A DNA stretch of 64,000 nucleotides from Lutibaculum baratangense AMV1 (GCF_000496075.1 NZ_AWXZ01000007.1:62001-126000), one strand, 5' to 3'; shown: positions 50,763 through 59,971, counted from the first letter of the stretch. Notes: a model not told the origin generated them from the letters alone. A program made the numbers and translations.

Positions 50763-51248
50763 CTACGGCTGGCCGGCGGCCTCCCGCACGATCTCGTCGA
50801 GGATTTGGTTCACCTCGTCGAGGGCCTCGGCGCCGTCGCCCTCCCCGCCGTCTCCCAGATGGCGGAAGCCCACCGTCACGACGCCCTCGCGCTCGGCCGC
50901 CTCGAACACGAAGACGGTGTAGGGGCAGTACGCGATGTTGAGCGGGTCGGCTTCCATCGTCTTCCGCGAGAGGACCGCCGAGCAGAACTGGAACGTCTCG
51001 GCGCCTGAGAAGATGCTCCTGTCGCTGCCGACGTCCTGTCCGGTGCGCTCCAGCATCTCGCCGATCCGGGCGTTGTAGTCGATGACGTAGCCGCGGTTGA
51101 CGATCGCGTCGTAGATGTCCTGCCGGACCTGGTCGAACGGCGCCTCTACCTCATGGGTCGTGATGCCCCCGCTCTGCGCGATCGCCGTTCCGCAAGCGAG
51201 AAAGAGGAGGCAAGGGGCCGCCAGGACTGCTCCGATCTTCCGATTCAT
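50763..51248 (-). CDS. Exported DUF302-family protein
   Basis: A 161-residue protein with a signal peptide (MNRKIGAVLAAPCLLFLACG, cleavage after AIAQ) and a DUF302-like domain: VEAPFDQVRQDIYDAIVNRGYVIDY, NIAYCPYTVFVFEAAEREGVVTVGF (both given as family pattern; key parts FDQVRQDIYDAI and YCPYTVFV). The Cys at YCPY and another in FCSAVLS are conserved-looking. It follows soxF by 76 bases on the same strand with AGGAG upstream, so it is probably co-transcribed with the sox genes. DUF302 proteins recur near sulfur-oxidation genes, but their role is unproven. Confidence 0.75.
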   Translation of the reverse strand: MNRKIGAVLAAPCLLFLACGTAIAQSGGITTHEVEAPFDQVRQDIYDAIVNRGYVIDYNARIGEMLERTGQDVGSDRSIFSGAETFQFCSAVLSRKTMEADPLNIAYCPYTVFVFEAAEREGVVTVGFRHLGDGGEGDGAEALDEVNQILDEIVREAAGQP

Positions 51249-51324
51249 GACTTTTTTCTCCTTCCTGCGCCGCGGCCCGGGACTGGGCGCCGGCGTCGAC
51301 GTTCGATTGCCCCGCCCGGCCGCG

Positions 51325-52599
51325 TCAGCCGAAGATGTCCGACGTGATTCCGGCATACCAGCCAAGGGATTCCTCGTAGGTCGCCCTGCGCAGAGCGGGG
51401 TCCTCGCCGGTCTGGCTGATGAAGGTAGACGTCGAGGAAATTCTGCCCTCCCCCGGCGCATACTGCCCTCCGACCTTCACGCCGTCGCCGTCTTCGATCA
51501 GGCTCCAGCACGTGTTCGAGTAGCGCGGGGGGAACACTTTCGAGCCGGTCAGGTCGCCGCGGATCGTCATGGCCGCGACCTTCGCCTGGCTGTTCGCGGA
51601 GAAGGCGGATTTCGGCATGTCGCCGGCGATTGCGGCGTCACCCAGCACGTAGATGCGTTCGTCCATGGCCGAGCGCATCGATGCCGGATCGATCGGGCAG
51701 AAGCCGCTCCCGTCGGCGAGGTCGGCGACCCGGGCGATCCTGCCCGCGCGCTGGGCCGGGATGACGTTGACGAGGGCGCCCGTGAACGTGTCGAAGTCCG
51801 TCTCGACCTCGTCCGTGGAAGGATCGACGCCGATGATCCCGCCGTGCACATCCGGCCCGTACCATTCCACCATGCCGGGGTAGTGCTTCTCCCACCCCTC
51901 CGAGAACAGGCCCTGCTTGGAGAACTTCTCCTTGGGGTCGAGGATCACGATCTTCGCGTCGGTGTGCCCCTTCGCCTTCAGGACGTGCGCGAACATCGAA
52001 GCTCGCTCGTAGGGACCGGGGGGGCAGCGATAGGGATTGGGCGGCGCCACCATCACGATCTGCTCGCCGTTCCCGATCGCGTCGAGCTTCGCCTTGAGGA
52101 GCTCCGTCTGCGGCCCGGCCTTCCACGCATGGGGCATGGTCTCCGCAGCCTCCTCGGAATATCCGTCGACCGAGTCCCAGATCAGGTCGATCCCCGGCGA
52201 GAGCACGAGGCGGTCGTACGGGAGGCGTGTGCCATCGCCGAGCAGAACCTCGCTCGTATCGCGGTCGACGGCCTCGGCGACGGCGTTGACAACCGAGATG
52301 CCGTAATTCGAGGCGAGCCTGTCGTAGCCATGCGTTATGGAATCGAAGCTACGGAAGCCGCCAAGATAAAGGTTCGAGAAGAAGCAGGTCGTATATCTCG
52401 GGTTGGCCTCGACGAGGGTCACGTCGATCGTGCCTTCCGAGTCCTTCGCGATGTAGCGCGCCGCCGTTGCGCCGCCCGCCCCGCCGCCGACCACGACCAC
52501 CTTCGGGCGTCCCTGCGCCCGCAGATAGACCGGCAGCGCGAGCGTGAACGCCGCCGCACCGGCAAGCCCGCCGAAGGTCCTGCGCGAGATCCTGCTCAT
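51325..52599 (-). CDS. soxF: SoxF, FAD flavoprotein of the sox cluster (flavocytochrome c sulfide dehydrogenase type)
   Basis: A 424-residue FAD protein with a Tat signal (SRRTFGGLAGAAAFTLALP). The FAD-binding motif is KVVVVGGGAGGATAARYI, the redox Cys pair is in RYTTCFFSN and RCPPGPYERA / FCPIDP, and YVLGDAAIAGDMPKSAFSAN is the flavin-contact loop of FccB/SoxF. It sits downstream of soxE, which supplies the cytochrome partner. Known SoxF proteins oxidise sulfide and are not essential for thiosulfate oxidation. Confidence 0.9.
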   Translation of the reverse strand: MSRISRRTFGGLAGAAAFTLALPVYLRAQGRPKVVVVGGGAGGATAARYIAKDSEGTIDVTLVEANPRYTTCFFSNLYLGGFRSFDSITHGYDRLASNYGISVVNAVAEAVDRDTSEVLLGDGTRLPYDRLVLSPGIDLIWDSVDGYSEEAAETMPHAWKAGPQTELLKAKLDAIGNGEQIVMVAPPNPYRCPPGPYERASMFAHVLKAKGHTDAKIVILDPKEKFSKQGLFSEGWEKHYPGMVEWYGPDVHGGIIGVDPSTDEVETDFDTFTGALVNVIPAQRAGRIARVADLADGSGFCPIDPASMRSAMDERIYVLGDAAIAGDMPKSAFSANSQAKVAAMTIRGDLTGSKVFPPRYSNTCWSLIEDGDGVKVGGQYAPGEGRISSTSTFISQTGEDPALRRATYEESLGWYAGITSDIFG

Positions 52600-52632
52600 C
52601 GTCCCCTCCCTCTTCCGGGCCTTCGAGCCCTG

Positions 52633-53346
52633 TCACTGCGGCGAGAGCTGGCCAAAATACGCGGCCAGCGCCGCGATCTCCTCATTTCCGAGATTGCCCG
52701 TGACCATCCGCATGACCTGATGGCTGCGAACGTTGGTCTTGTATTCGAAGAGGGCACGCACGAAGGCGTCGCGCGGCCACCCCACGATCGAAGGTATGCC
52801 GTCGGCACGGCCGGACGGCTGATGGCACGTGACGCACTCGCCGGCGAGATACTCGCCGTAGGCCGGATCCCCCTCGATCTCGAGCGTCGCCGCGGCGATC
52901 TCGGGGCGCGGCAACGAGGCTACCGCCGGATTGTCTGCGGGTGCCTCTGCCGTCGCCGCCTCCAGCCAGGCGATCAGAGCGGCGCGGTCCTGCTCGCCCG
53001 GCATGCCGCGATAGGACATGCGGGTGCCGGGCACGAAAGCCTGCGGCTTCTCGAGGTAGCGGTCGAGCGTCGCCGCGTCCCAGACGAGGCCGGCCTCGCC
53101 CACCCGCCCCATCGCAGAAGAGTACCTGTAGCCCTCGAGGCTTCCCGCAATGCGGCCGAAAAGGCCGTCGAGATGAGGGCCGATCCCATGGCGGGCGCCC
53201 TCCCCTAGCTCATGGCAGCCCCGGCAGGCGCGGAAGAGCGCCTCGCCATCTCCCGCTCCTCGTGCCTCCGCGGCGGCAGGACCGGCAAGGAGGAGCACGG
53301 CGACAAGCGCCGCCACCTGCCCCAAAGCCTCGCCCGCACGTCTCAT
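52633..53346 (-). CDS. soxE: SoxE, diheme cytochrome c
   Basis: A 237-residue periplasmic cytochrome with a signal peptide (VAALVAVLLLAGPAAAEA) and two class I heme domains: CRGCH at residues 41-45 with distal TRMSYRGM, and CVTCH near residue 170 with HQVMRMVTGNL. In Paracoccus SoxE pairs with SoxF. The gene lies 33 bases upstream of soxF. Confidence 0.88.
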   Translation of the reverse strand: MRRAGEALGQVAALVAVLLLAGPAAAEARGAGDGEALFRACRGCHELGEGARHGIGPHLDGLFGRIAGSLEGYRYSSAMGRVGEAGLVWDAATLDRYLEKPQAFVPGTRMSYRGMPGEQDRAALIAWLEAATAEAPADNPAVASLPRPEIAAATLEIEGDPAYGEYLAGECVTCHQPSGRADGIPSIVGWPRDAFVRALFEYKTNVRSHQVMRMVTGNLGNEEIAALAAYFGQLSPQ

Positions 53347-53386
53347 GGCCGTTCTCCACGACCGGCGGCGGTGTTGCCGCCTTGTC

Positions 53387-54532
53387 TCAGTCCACCGCGC
53401 CGGCGCCCGCTCCGTCGTCGTCGACGCTGCCAGGCGTCACGTCGAGGATGCGCGCCCGCATCACGATCTCGGCAGGTGTATCCTTGCAGTCTCGCATGCA
53501 GGGATCAGCCTTCGCGGCGTAGTGTGGCTCGCTGTCACGATCGTCGTCGATGAAGTTCGCCGCGTTCGGGAGCTCGATCTCGGAGAAGTTCTCCTTCGAA
53601 AGCTCGAACTCCTCGTCCGCCACGACGTCGTTCATGTAGAGAAGATATGCCGTCAGCGCGTAGACCTCGTCGTCCGTCAGCGAGTGCGCATTGCCGAACG
53701 GCATGGCGCGGCGGATGTAGTCGAAGACGGTCGACAGGTAAGGCCAGAAGGAGCCGATCGTCTTCTCCGGCCGCTCGTCGGTGAGCGTGCCCTGTCCACC
53801 AGCCAGCACCGGCCAGCGCCCCGCACCCTCCCCGAAGACACCGTGGCAGGACGCGCATTGCTCTTGAAAGAGCATGTCTCCCTCCCCGACCGTGCCGCTG
53901 CCGTCCGGCAGGCCCATTCCGTCCGGGCGCACATCGATGTCCCAGGCCGCGACCTCGTCTTCAGTGGCCCGTCGCCCGAGACCGTAGGCGAGGCCCACGC
54001 CCGGCTCCGTCGCCGTGCCCCCTGCCGCGGCGACCGCCTGAGCCGCCGCGGGCTCGGTCGCCGCTACGTCGGGTGCGTCCGATTGAGGGGTTGGCTCAGG
54101 CTCCTGCCCGGAAACCGGTGATGCGCCCGTGGCCGCTGCGTCCTCCGACGAGAAGGTGCGGAGGTAGGCAACGACATCGCGAAGCTCGTCCTCCTTCTTC
54201 AGACCGGCAAAGGCCATCTTCGTGCCCTTCACCGCCCCGCGCGGATCGGCGAGATAATCGTGCAGCGTCTCGTCCTCCCACACCAGGCCGTTCTCGCCGG
54301 CCTCGTGCATGGCGTTCGAGTATTTGTAGTCGCCGAGACCGCCGGCGGTTCGTCCGAACAGATCGTTGAGATGCGGCCCGACCTTGTGCTTCGCATTCTC
54401 ACCGACCGCATGGCAGGCGAGGCACTTCTTGAAGACTTGCGCGCCGTTATCGGGATCGCCCTGTGCGTGGGCCGGCAAGGCGAGGAGCGAGGCGGCCGCC
54501 GCCGCGAGGAGCGACTTACGAGACTTCGACAT
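53387..54532 (-). CDS. soxD: SoxD, diheme cytochrome c subunit of sulfur dehydrogenase SoxCD
   Basis: A 381-residue exported diheme cytochrome. The signal peptide ends at ALPAHAQ; CLACH (Cys 37, 40) with KGTKMAFAGL forms the first heme domain; after an Ala/Pro-rich linker, CASCH near residue 240 with RAMPFGNAHSL forms the second. DPCMRDC near the C terminus is typical of SoxD. The ATG at 54532 lies within the end of soxC (17-base overlap), so the subunits are coupled. Confidence 0.93.
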   Translation of the reverse strand: MSKSRKSLLAAAAASLLALPAHAQGDPDNGAQVFKKCLACHAVGENAKHKVGPHLNDLFGRTAGGLGDYKYSNAMHEAGENGLVWEDETLHDYLADPRGAVKGTKMAFAGLKKEDELRDVVAYLRTFSSEDAAATGASPVSGQEPEPTPQSDAPDVAATEPAAAQAVAAAGGTATEPGVGLAYGLGRRATEDEVAAWDIDVRPDGMGLPDGSGTVGEGDMLFQEQCASCHGVFGEGAGRWPVLAGGQGTLTDERPEKTIGSFWPYLSTVFDYIRRAMPFGNAHSLTDDEVYALTAYLLYMNDVVADEEFELSKENFSEIELPNAANFIDDDRDSEPHYAAKADPCMRDCKDTPAEIVMRARILDVTPGSVDDDGAGAGAVD

Positions 54533-55775
54533 TTTCCGAGCTTCCGTCCGGTTTGACGTGCCAGGTCTGGATTCCGTTGTTGTGGTAGATCGAGTTCTCC
54601 CCCCGCACGGCCCGAAGCTCCTCCTTGGAGGGCTGGACGAAGCCGTCCTCATCGATCGCGCGGGACTGCAGGAGCAGGTCGCGCCCGTCCCAGTCGATAT
54701 CGAGGTAGAAGCGGTGCAAAGCCTTCGGCAGGCTCGGCCCGTCGATCCGAGCGCGCCGCCAGTTGCGCCCTCCGTCGAGCGACACGTCGACCCGGGTGAT
54801 ACGCCCATTGCCTGACCAGGCAAGGCCCGAGATGACGAGGGGACCCGGCCCGTGCGATATGGGCATCTGGGGGCTCGGGCTCGTGATGACGGACTTCACG
54901 TCCATGACCCAGGTGAAACGGCGCGCTTTGCCGTTAGGCAGGAGGTCGGTGTATTTCGACGTCTCCTCGCGCTGGTGCCACGGCAGATCGCCGACTTCGA
55001 TCCGGCGCAGCCACTTCACCCACATGTTGCCTTCCCAGCCGGGGACCACGAGGCGCAGCGGGTAGCCCTGCTCCGGACGCAGCGCCTCGCCGTTCATCAT
55101 GAAGGCCACGAGGCAGTCATCCACCGCCTTCTCGATCGGGATCGACCGCGTCATGACGGACGCGTCCGCGCCCTCGGCGAGAACCCATTTCCCGCTCGCC
55201 TTGATGCCGGCCTCACCGAGTATCGTGCGCAGCGGGACTCCGGTGTACATCACGCAATGCACCATCCCGTGCGTGTATTGCGCGCCGTTCAGCTGCGATC
55301 CGCGCCACTCCATCCCGGAGTTGGCCGCGCACTCCAGGAAATACACACGGTTCTCGCGCGGAAGGCGCTTGAGGTCCTCCATCGTGAAGACAAGCGGCTG
55401 ATCGACAAGTCCGTTGATCATCAGGCGGTGGTCAGCCGGATCGATCTCGGCAATGCCGGCATGGTGGCGTTCGAAGCAGAGACCGTTCGGCGTGATGATG
55501 CCGTCGAGCTCGTGGATCGGCGTGAAGTTGACCGAACTCTCCGTGGCGGCCGTGAGCCACTCGACGTCCCTCCGAACAACGTGCGCCTCGAACTCGGACG
55601 GTACGCCATAGGGCCGCGCCTGCACTCCATCGCCGAGATAGCGTGTCCAATCCTGGACCTCCAGAATGGCGGGATCTCCCTCCCCGGCCACGGCACGCGG
55701 CGCCAGGGCCGCCCCTCCCGCCGCCAGTCCCGCGGTCAGCAGACGGCGGCGGTCAATGCCGTTTCCTTTGCCCAT
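54516..55775 (-). CDS. soxC: SoxC, molybdenum subunit of sulfur dehydrogenase SoxCD
   Basis: SoxCD removes six electrons from SoxY-bound sulfane sulfur, so its presence predicts complete oxidation without sulfur storage. The 419-residue protein has a Tat signal (DRRRLLTAGLAAGGAALAP), the sulfite-oxidase fold with the molybdenum-ligand Cys in VYFLECAANSGMEW, RLVVPGWEGNMWVKWL, and a C-terminal dimerisation domain (ISGLAWSGNGRITRVDVSLDGG region). It is separated from soxB by 88 bases with its own promoter-like element. Confidence 0.95.
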   Translation of the reverse strand: MGKGNGIDRRRLLTAGLAAGGAALAPRAVAGEGDPAILEVQDWTRYLGDGVQARPYGVPSEFEAHVVRRDVEWLTAATESSVNFTPIHELDGIITPNGLCFERHHAGIAEIDPADHRLMINGLVDQPLVFTMEDLKRLPRENRVYFLECAANSGMEWRGSQLNGAQYTHGMVHCVMYTGVPLRTILGEAGIKASGKWVLAEGADASVMTRSIPIEKAVDDCLVAFMMNGEALRPEQGYPLRLVVPGWEGNMWVKWLRRIEVGDLPWHQREETSKYTDLLPNGKARRFTWVMDVKSVITSPSPQMPISHGPGPLVISGLAWSGNGRITRVDVSLDGGRNWRRARIDGPSLPKALHRFYLDIDWDGRDLLLQSRAIDEDGFVQPSKEELRAVRGENSIYHNNGIQTWHVKPDGSSENVEVS

Positions 55776-55809
55776 CCCTCATCTCCCGGACTCTCTCTGC
55801 TAGAGAAAA

Positions 55810-55856
55810 CATATTCAGTTTCTTCTATGTATATCCTGCGGCAGCCATACGCTCAA
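55810..55856 (-). promoter_or_regulatory. Candidate soxC promoter with overlapping SoxR-operator-like dyad
   Basis: On the minus strand TTGAGC (55856-55851) and TATACA (55833-55828) are 17 bases apart. An AT-rich element overlaps and follows the -10: on the plus strand ATATTC (55811-55816), an 8-base gap, then CTATGTATAT (55825-55834). The same half-site spacing occurs upstream of soxX and soxV. It lies in the soxB-soxC gap. Confidence 0.5.
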
Positions 55857-55863
55857 GCGTCCT

Positions 55864-57555
55864 TTAGGCCTTGACCCTCACGCCGCGGTTGTCCGGAACC
55901 CGCACGACCGGGTTCCGGGCCAGCCAGGCCTCCACGACGTCCCAGATGGGAGGCCCCTCCGTTCCCTCGTTCACGGAGGCCCAGCCCGCCACCACGTAGT
56001 CCTTCGAAGGCTCGACCGCCTCGCCGGTCTTCAGCAGGGTCATGTCTGAGATTCTGGCGCCCATGCCCGCCCTCGGATCGACGGCATAGGCCATCCCTCC
56101 AACGCGGACCATGTCGCCCCCCTGCTGGTAGTAGGGGTCGGGATTGAAGAGGTTATCCGCCACGTCCTCGAGCACCTCCTTGAGCATGCTCCCGCTCATG
56201 GTGGTGCGGTAGGCGGCTGGGTAGGTCATCGCACAGGCGTTGTGCAGATCCTCCACCGTGATCGCCTGCTCCGGGAGAAGCGACGTTCCCCAGCGGAAGC
56301 CCGGCGAGAGCGAAATGTCGGCCTCTCGTTCCTCGATGAGCGCTTGGCAGAACACGTCATCGAACGTGCCGTTGAAGTTGCCGCGCCGGTACAGGAGCGA
56401 CTCCGTCATGGCGAGTTCGCGGGCCAGTTCCTCCTCGTATGGCGCCCTCACCTTGTCGATCAGCGTTGCTATGTCCGGATCGGCGGTGATGACATCCGAG
56501 AAGACCGGGATCAGCCGGTACGCGAACCCCCGCACCTCCCCGCCCTGCACGTCGAGATCCAGCCGCGAGACGAACTTCCCGTTCGAGCCGGAGGCGACGA
56601 GCAGCGTCTTTCCGATGACGACCGGCTCCGGCAGGGCATCGTGGGTGTGACCCGCGAGGATGACGTCGATGCCCGGCACGCGCGACGCGAGCTTGCGGTC
56701 GACGTCGAAGCCGTTGTGCGACAGAAGGACGACGAGATCGGCGCCGCCGGACCGCGCGTCCTCCACGTGGGCAGCGATGTCCTCTTCACGGATCCCGAAG
56801 GACCATTCCGGGATCTTCCACCGCGGGTTCGCGATCGGCGTATAGGGGAATGCCTGGCCGATCACGGCGATCTTCGCGCCGCCCCGCTCGAACGTCGCCA
56901 AGGGCTCGAAGGCGGGCTCGTCCCACTCCGCGTCGTAGATATTCGAGCCGAGGAACGGAAACCCGAGGCTGTCGATCGCCTCCTGGACCCGTTCGGTTCC
57001 GTAGGTGAACTCCCAGTGGCCGGTCATCGCGTCGGGTCGCAACGCGGCCATGATCTCGATCATGTCGGCCCCGGCGGTCTGGTTGGCCGTGTAGCTGCCC
57101 TGCCAGGTATCCCCTCCGTCGAGGAGCAGCATGTTCCCGCCGCGCTCGTCCCGGATGCGTTTCACGATCGACGCGACCCGGTCCATGCCACCCATCCGGC
57201 CGTACGTGCGCGCGAGCGCCACGAAGTCTTCCGACGTCAGCGCGTAGGCATCGGGAGATCCAGGCTCGATCTTGTAGAGCTTCAGGAAATCGGCGCCTGT
57301 GACGTGAGGTGGCAGACCGGCGACCTCGCCAACCCCGAGATTGATGGAGGGCTCGCGGAAATAGATCGGCTTGAGCTGCGCGTGGATGTCCGTGATGTGA
57401 ACGAGGGTCACGTTGCCGAAAGCCGGCATCGAAAGGAGCCCCTCCTCGGTGAGGCCCTGCTGTGCCATCAGACGCGCCCATCCGCCGGCCGTGCCGCTTC
57501 CCAGAAGAGCCCCGGTGGCCGTGGCCGCCATCAGGAATTCCCGCCGTGAGATCAT
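55864..57555 (-). CDS. soxB: SoxB, thiosulfohydrolase with dimanganese site
   Basis: SoxB releases sulfate from SoxY-bound thiosulfonate. The 563-residue protein has a Tat signal (ISRREFLMAATATGALLGSG) and the 5'-nucleotidase-like core: HITDIHAQLKP, LLDGGDTWQGSYT, MTGHWEFTYG (the SoxB-specific form of the usual N-H-E motif), LLSHNGF and LAGHTHD supply the metal ligands. The ATG at 57555 follows AGGAG and starts the signal; the frame is open upstream without signal content. Confidence 0.96.
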   Translation of the reverse strand: MISRREFLMAATATGALLGSGTAGGWARLMAQQGLTEEGLLSMPAFGNVTLVHITDIHAQLKPIYFREPSINLGVGEVAGLPPHVTGADFLKLYKIEPGSPDAYALTSEDFVALARTYGRMGGMDRVASIVKRIRDERGGNMLLLDGGDTWQGSYTANQTAGADMIEIMAALRPDAMTGHWEFTYGTERVQEAIDSLGFPFLGSNIYDAEWDEPAFEPLATFERGGAKIAVIGQAFPYTPIANPRWKIPEWSFGIREEDIAAHVEDARSGGADLVVLLSHNGFDVDRKLASRVPGIDVILAGHTHDALPEPVVIGKTLLVASGSNGKFVSRLDLDVQGGEVRGFAYRLIPVFSDVITADPDIATLIDKVRAPYEEELARELAMTESLLYRRGNFNGTFDDVFCQALIEEREADISLSPGFRWGTSLLPEQAITVEDLHNACAMTYPAAYRTTMSGSMLKEVLEDVADNLFNPDPYYQQGGDMVRVGGMAYAVDPRAGMGARISDMTLLKTGEAVEPSKDYVVAGWASVNEGTEGPPIWDVVEAWLARNPVVRVPDNRGVRVKA

Positions 57556-57688
57556 TTGAACTCCTGTCGATTGTAGGCATGCGCCAGCCGACCGGGCGGG
57601 GCTTCCTGCCCACCCGTCGCATCGTCCTGTGGTCGCTGCACACGTGGTACGTGGCGCGGCGGTCACTGCCGCCGCGCCTGTCACCGCC

Positions 57689-58546
57689 TCACTGGCGCAC
57701 CGCCGGCGTCTCGACCGAAAGCCCCTGGCCGCGCCAGGTCACGTAGACCTCCAGCGCCATGAGATCGTCTGAGAATGCCGCAGGGAACTCTGCCCGCGTG
57801 TCGCGGATGCAGCCGCGGAAGCGATTGTGGAGCGACACCATTCCCCCCGTGTTGAGGCGGTAGGTCGGGAAGCCGTTGACGTTGCCCTGGCTGAGATGAT
57901 CGGCGCGGATATAGCGGCCGTTATAGTCCTCGTGGCAGGTCGCGCACGCCATGTTGAGCTGGCCCGTTCGCAGGTAGTAGCGGTCTTTGCCCCGCTCCCA
58001 CCACTTCTGCATATCGCCCTCGGCAAGGTCTATCTCGACCGGCTCTCCAAGCGACTGATGCTTGATGAAAGTCGCCAGCGCGACCTGTTCCGGCGCGTCG
58101 AACTTGTAGGGCTCGGCCTGCATCTGTTCGACTCGGCACTCGTTGATCTGGAGCTCCAGATTATAGGGCTTGCCGGCGGCCTCGTTCCATTTCGGATAGC
58201 TCGCGCCGACGCCGGCCATGGTCTCCGAGGCATCCTGGTGGCACGAAGCGCAGGACTTTCCGGCGGCGCCGTCCACAGCGTTCCAGATCTCCTCGCCGCG
58301 CTCGACATAGAGCATGCCCGGATTCTCGAAAGAATCGGCCTCGAGCGCGCGCGTCTCGTCGGTGCGGTAATGCCAGCCGGATATCAGTTCGTCGAATGGA
58401 TGATCCGCCGGAGCTTCCGTCCAGGTCGTCATTTCGCGACCATCGATGACGAGCTTGTCCTCCACCGGTTCCGAATAGGCGGAGCCGAGCGCGAGGCTCG
58501 CCGTCAGCCCCGCCGCGGCCGCGAGGCCCAGTTTATTCTTGCCCAA
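57689..58546 (-). CDS. soxA: SoxA, cytochrome c subunit of SoxAX
   Basis: SoxAX couples thiosulfate to the SoxY cysteine. The 285-residue protein has a signal peptide (LGLAAAAGLTASLALGSA), two heme sites CASCH (Cys 99, 102) and CATCH (about residue 202), and the active-site region NRFRGCIRDTRAEF, whose Cys is the cysteine-persulfide heme ligand in known SoxA. Translation starts at TTG 58546, with GGGGAGGAG upstream; the nearby ATG is out of frame. Confidence 0.95.
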   Translation of the reverse strand: MGKNKLGLAAAAGLTASLALGSAYSEPVEDKLVIDGREMTTWTEAPADHPFDELISGWHYRTDETRALEADSFENPGMLYVERGEEIWNAVDGAAGKSCASCHQDASETMAGVGASYPKWNEAAGKPYNLELQINECRVEQMQAEPYKFDAPEQVALATFIKHQSLGEPVEIDLAEGDMQKWWERGKDRYYLRTGQLNMACATCHEDYNGRYIRADHLSQGNVNGFPTYRLNTGGMVSLHNRFRGCIRDTRAEFPAAFSDDLMALEVYVTWRGQGLSVETPAVRQ

Positions 58547-58592
58547 TTCATCTCCTCCCCTTCGCCAGCGGTTTCTTTGCCCGTCCGGCTCC

Positions 58593-58919
58593 TCAGCTCA
58601 CCTCGATCTCCGCCTTGTCGGAATAGACGCTGCCGTCATCGTCCACCCACTCGAACGTGAACGTTCCACTCTCCGGCACCTTTGCGCTGAACTCGAAGTA
58701 GGGATTGGCAGCGATCGCAGGGTCGAGGTCACACGAGAAGACCTCCTGCCCGTTGAAGGTGCAGGTGAATCTGTTGATGATCTTGCGGGGGATCGTGTTG
58801 CCGTCTTTGTCCTTGCGCTGTCCGGATTCCATTTCGTGACTGATCAGAGTCTTGATCGTGATCACTTCATCCTTCGAGGCGGTCTTCGGCACCTTGATGC
58901 GCGGTTTCGCGTTCGACAT
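58593..58919 (-). CDS. soxZ: SoxZ, sulfur carrier complex subunit
   Basis: SoxZ binds SoxY to form the SoxYZ carrier. The 108-residue protein has no signal peptide (it is co-exported with SoxY). KPRIKVPKTASKDEVITIKT, HEMESGQRKD, FTCTFNGQEVFSCDLDP and FEWVDDDGSVYSDKAEI are the typical immunoglobulin-like fold motifs. Confidence 0.96.
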   Translation of the reverse strand: MSNAKPRIKVPKTASKDEVITIKTLISHEMESGQRKDKDGNTIPRKIINRFTCTFNGQEVFSCDLDPAIAANPYFEFSAKVPESGTFTFEWVDDDGSVYSDKAEIEVS

Positions 58920-58940
58920 CTCTTTGTTCCTCGTTCCTGA

Positions 58941-59393
58941 TCAGCCGCCGCAGCCGCCGATCGTCACCTTCACTTCCTTCTTGTCCATGAAGACCGATCC
59001 GTCGCTCATCTTCGCCACCGCGATCACGTTCTGGGTCTTGGCCAGTCGCATTCGTGTCGTGGCCGTAGCGCTGCCACTCATCGGCGTGAAGTGCAGGGTC
59101 GCGACGTCGGGATTGGGGTTGCCGTCGGCGAGGATAAGCACCGAGGCGACGTAGTCCTCGGCGGTCATCGGGCTTTCGACGTCGACCGAGATCGGCACGG
59201 TGTTGCCGTTCTCGGCGATCTCGGGTGCCGTAAGCCTGATGCGGCCCGTTTCGGGGCTCTTGCCGCCCGTGAAGTCCTGGATCGCCTTTTCGGTGTCATC
59301 GACCGCGGCATGGGCGGATCCCGCCCGCCCTGCGACGACCGCAAGTGCTGCGCCGGCTGAAATTGCCAGAGCCTGGCGTCGTGTGAGTTTCAT
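58941..59393 (-). CDS. soxY: SoxY, sulfur-carrying protein
   Basis: SoxY holds the pathway intermediates on a C-terminal cysteine. The 150-residue protein has a Tat signal (LTRRQALAISAGAALAV) and ends in GGCGG (residues 146-150), the diagnostic swinging arm. It is followed by soxZ after 21 bases. Confidence 0.97.
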   Translation of the reverse strand: MKLTRRQALAISAGAALAVVAGRAGSAHAAVDDTEKAIQDFTGGKSPETGRIRLTAPEIAENGNTVPISVDVESPMTAEDYVASVLILADGNPNPDVATLHFTPMSGSATATTRMRLAKTQNVIAVAKMSDGSVFMDKKEVKVTIGGCGG

Positions 59394-59416
59394 GGCCTTC
59401 TCCTGTGTATTCAGCG

Positions 59417-59881
59417 CTAGTCGGTCAGCGTCGTGAGGTACGCCACGACGTCCTCGACCTGTTGTGCGGAGAGAATGGTCTTGCCCTGGTGCTTCTCCGC
59501 GACGTCGACGCCCACCTCCAGCGTGTAGAAGCCGGGCATGATCGTCTGTTCGCCGAAGACGTGCTTGGCGTTGACGACGATCGCGCGGAGGAACGCCGGA
59601 TCATATCTCTCCGCCACCCCGTCGAGAGACGGCCCGACATCGCCGTGGAACTGCTGGTCTGACATCTCGGTCACGGCATGACAGGCGAGACAGTTGCCGA
59701 GCGACCGATCCGCAAAGGCCTTGCGGCCTTCGGCCGGATCTCCGGCCTCATCCGTGAGCGACGCGGAAACCGTGAAGTCCTCCGCAAACTCGACGTTCCC
59801 CGGCTCGACCGGCCCCGCAGTGACCGGCCCTGTCCCGAGCAAGACCGCCGCCAGCGCGGCATACACCAATGGCTTCGTCAT
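59417..59881 (-). CDS. soxX: SoxX, monoheme cytochrome c subunit of SoxAX
   Basis: A 154-residue exported cytochrome with one heme site, LGNCLACHAV (Cys 64, 67, His 68), and a distal Met in TIMPGFYTL. The signal peptide ends near VTAGPVEPG. It is the first gene of the soxXYZAB unit, downstream of the AT-rich promoter at 59972-59999. Confidence 0.95.
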   Translation of the reverse strand: MTKPLVYAALAAVLLGTGPVTAGPVEPGNVEFAEDFTVSASLTDEAGDPAEGRKAFADRSLGNCLACHAVTEMSDQQFHGDVGPSLDGVAERYDPAFLRAIVVNAKHVFGEQTIMPGFYTLEVGVDVAEKHQGKTILSAQQVEDVVAYLTTLTD

Positions 59882-59971
59882 AGTGCGCGCGTTCCCTCCC
59901 GTTCTGCGGATCGGTTCTCCGACCTCTTGGCGTCCCTCAGCCTAACCACGTTGGCGGCGCCCATCAATTGT

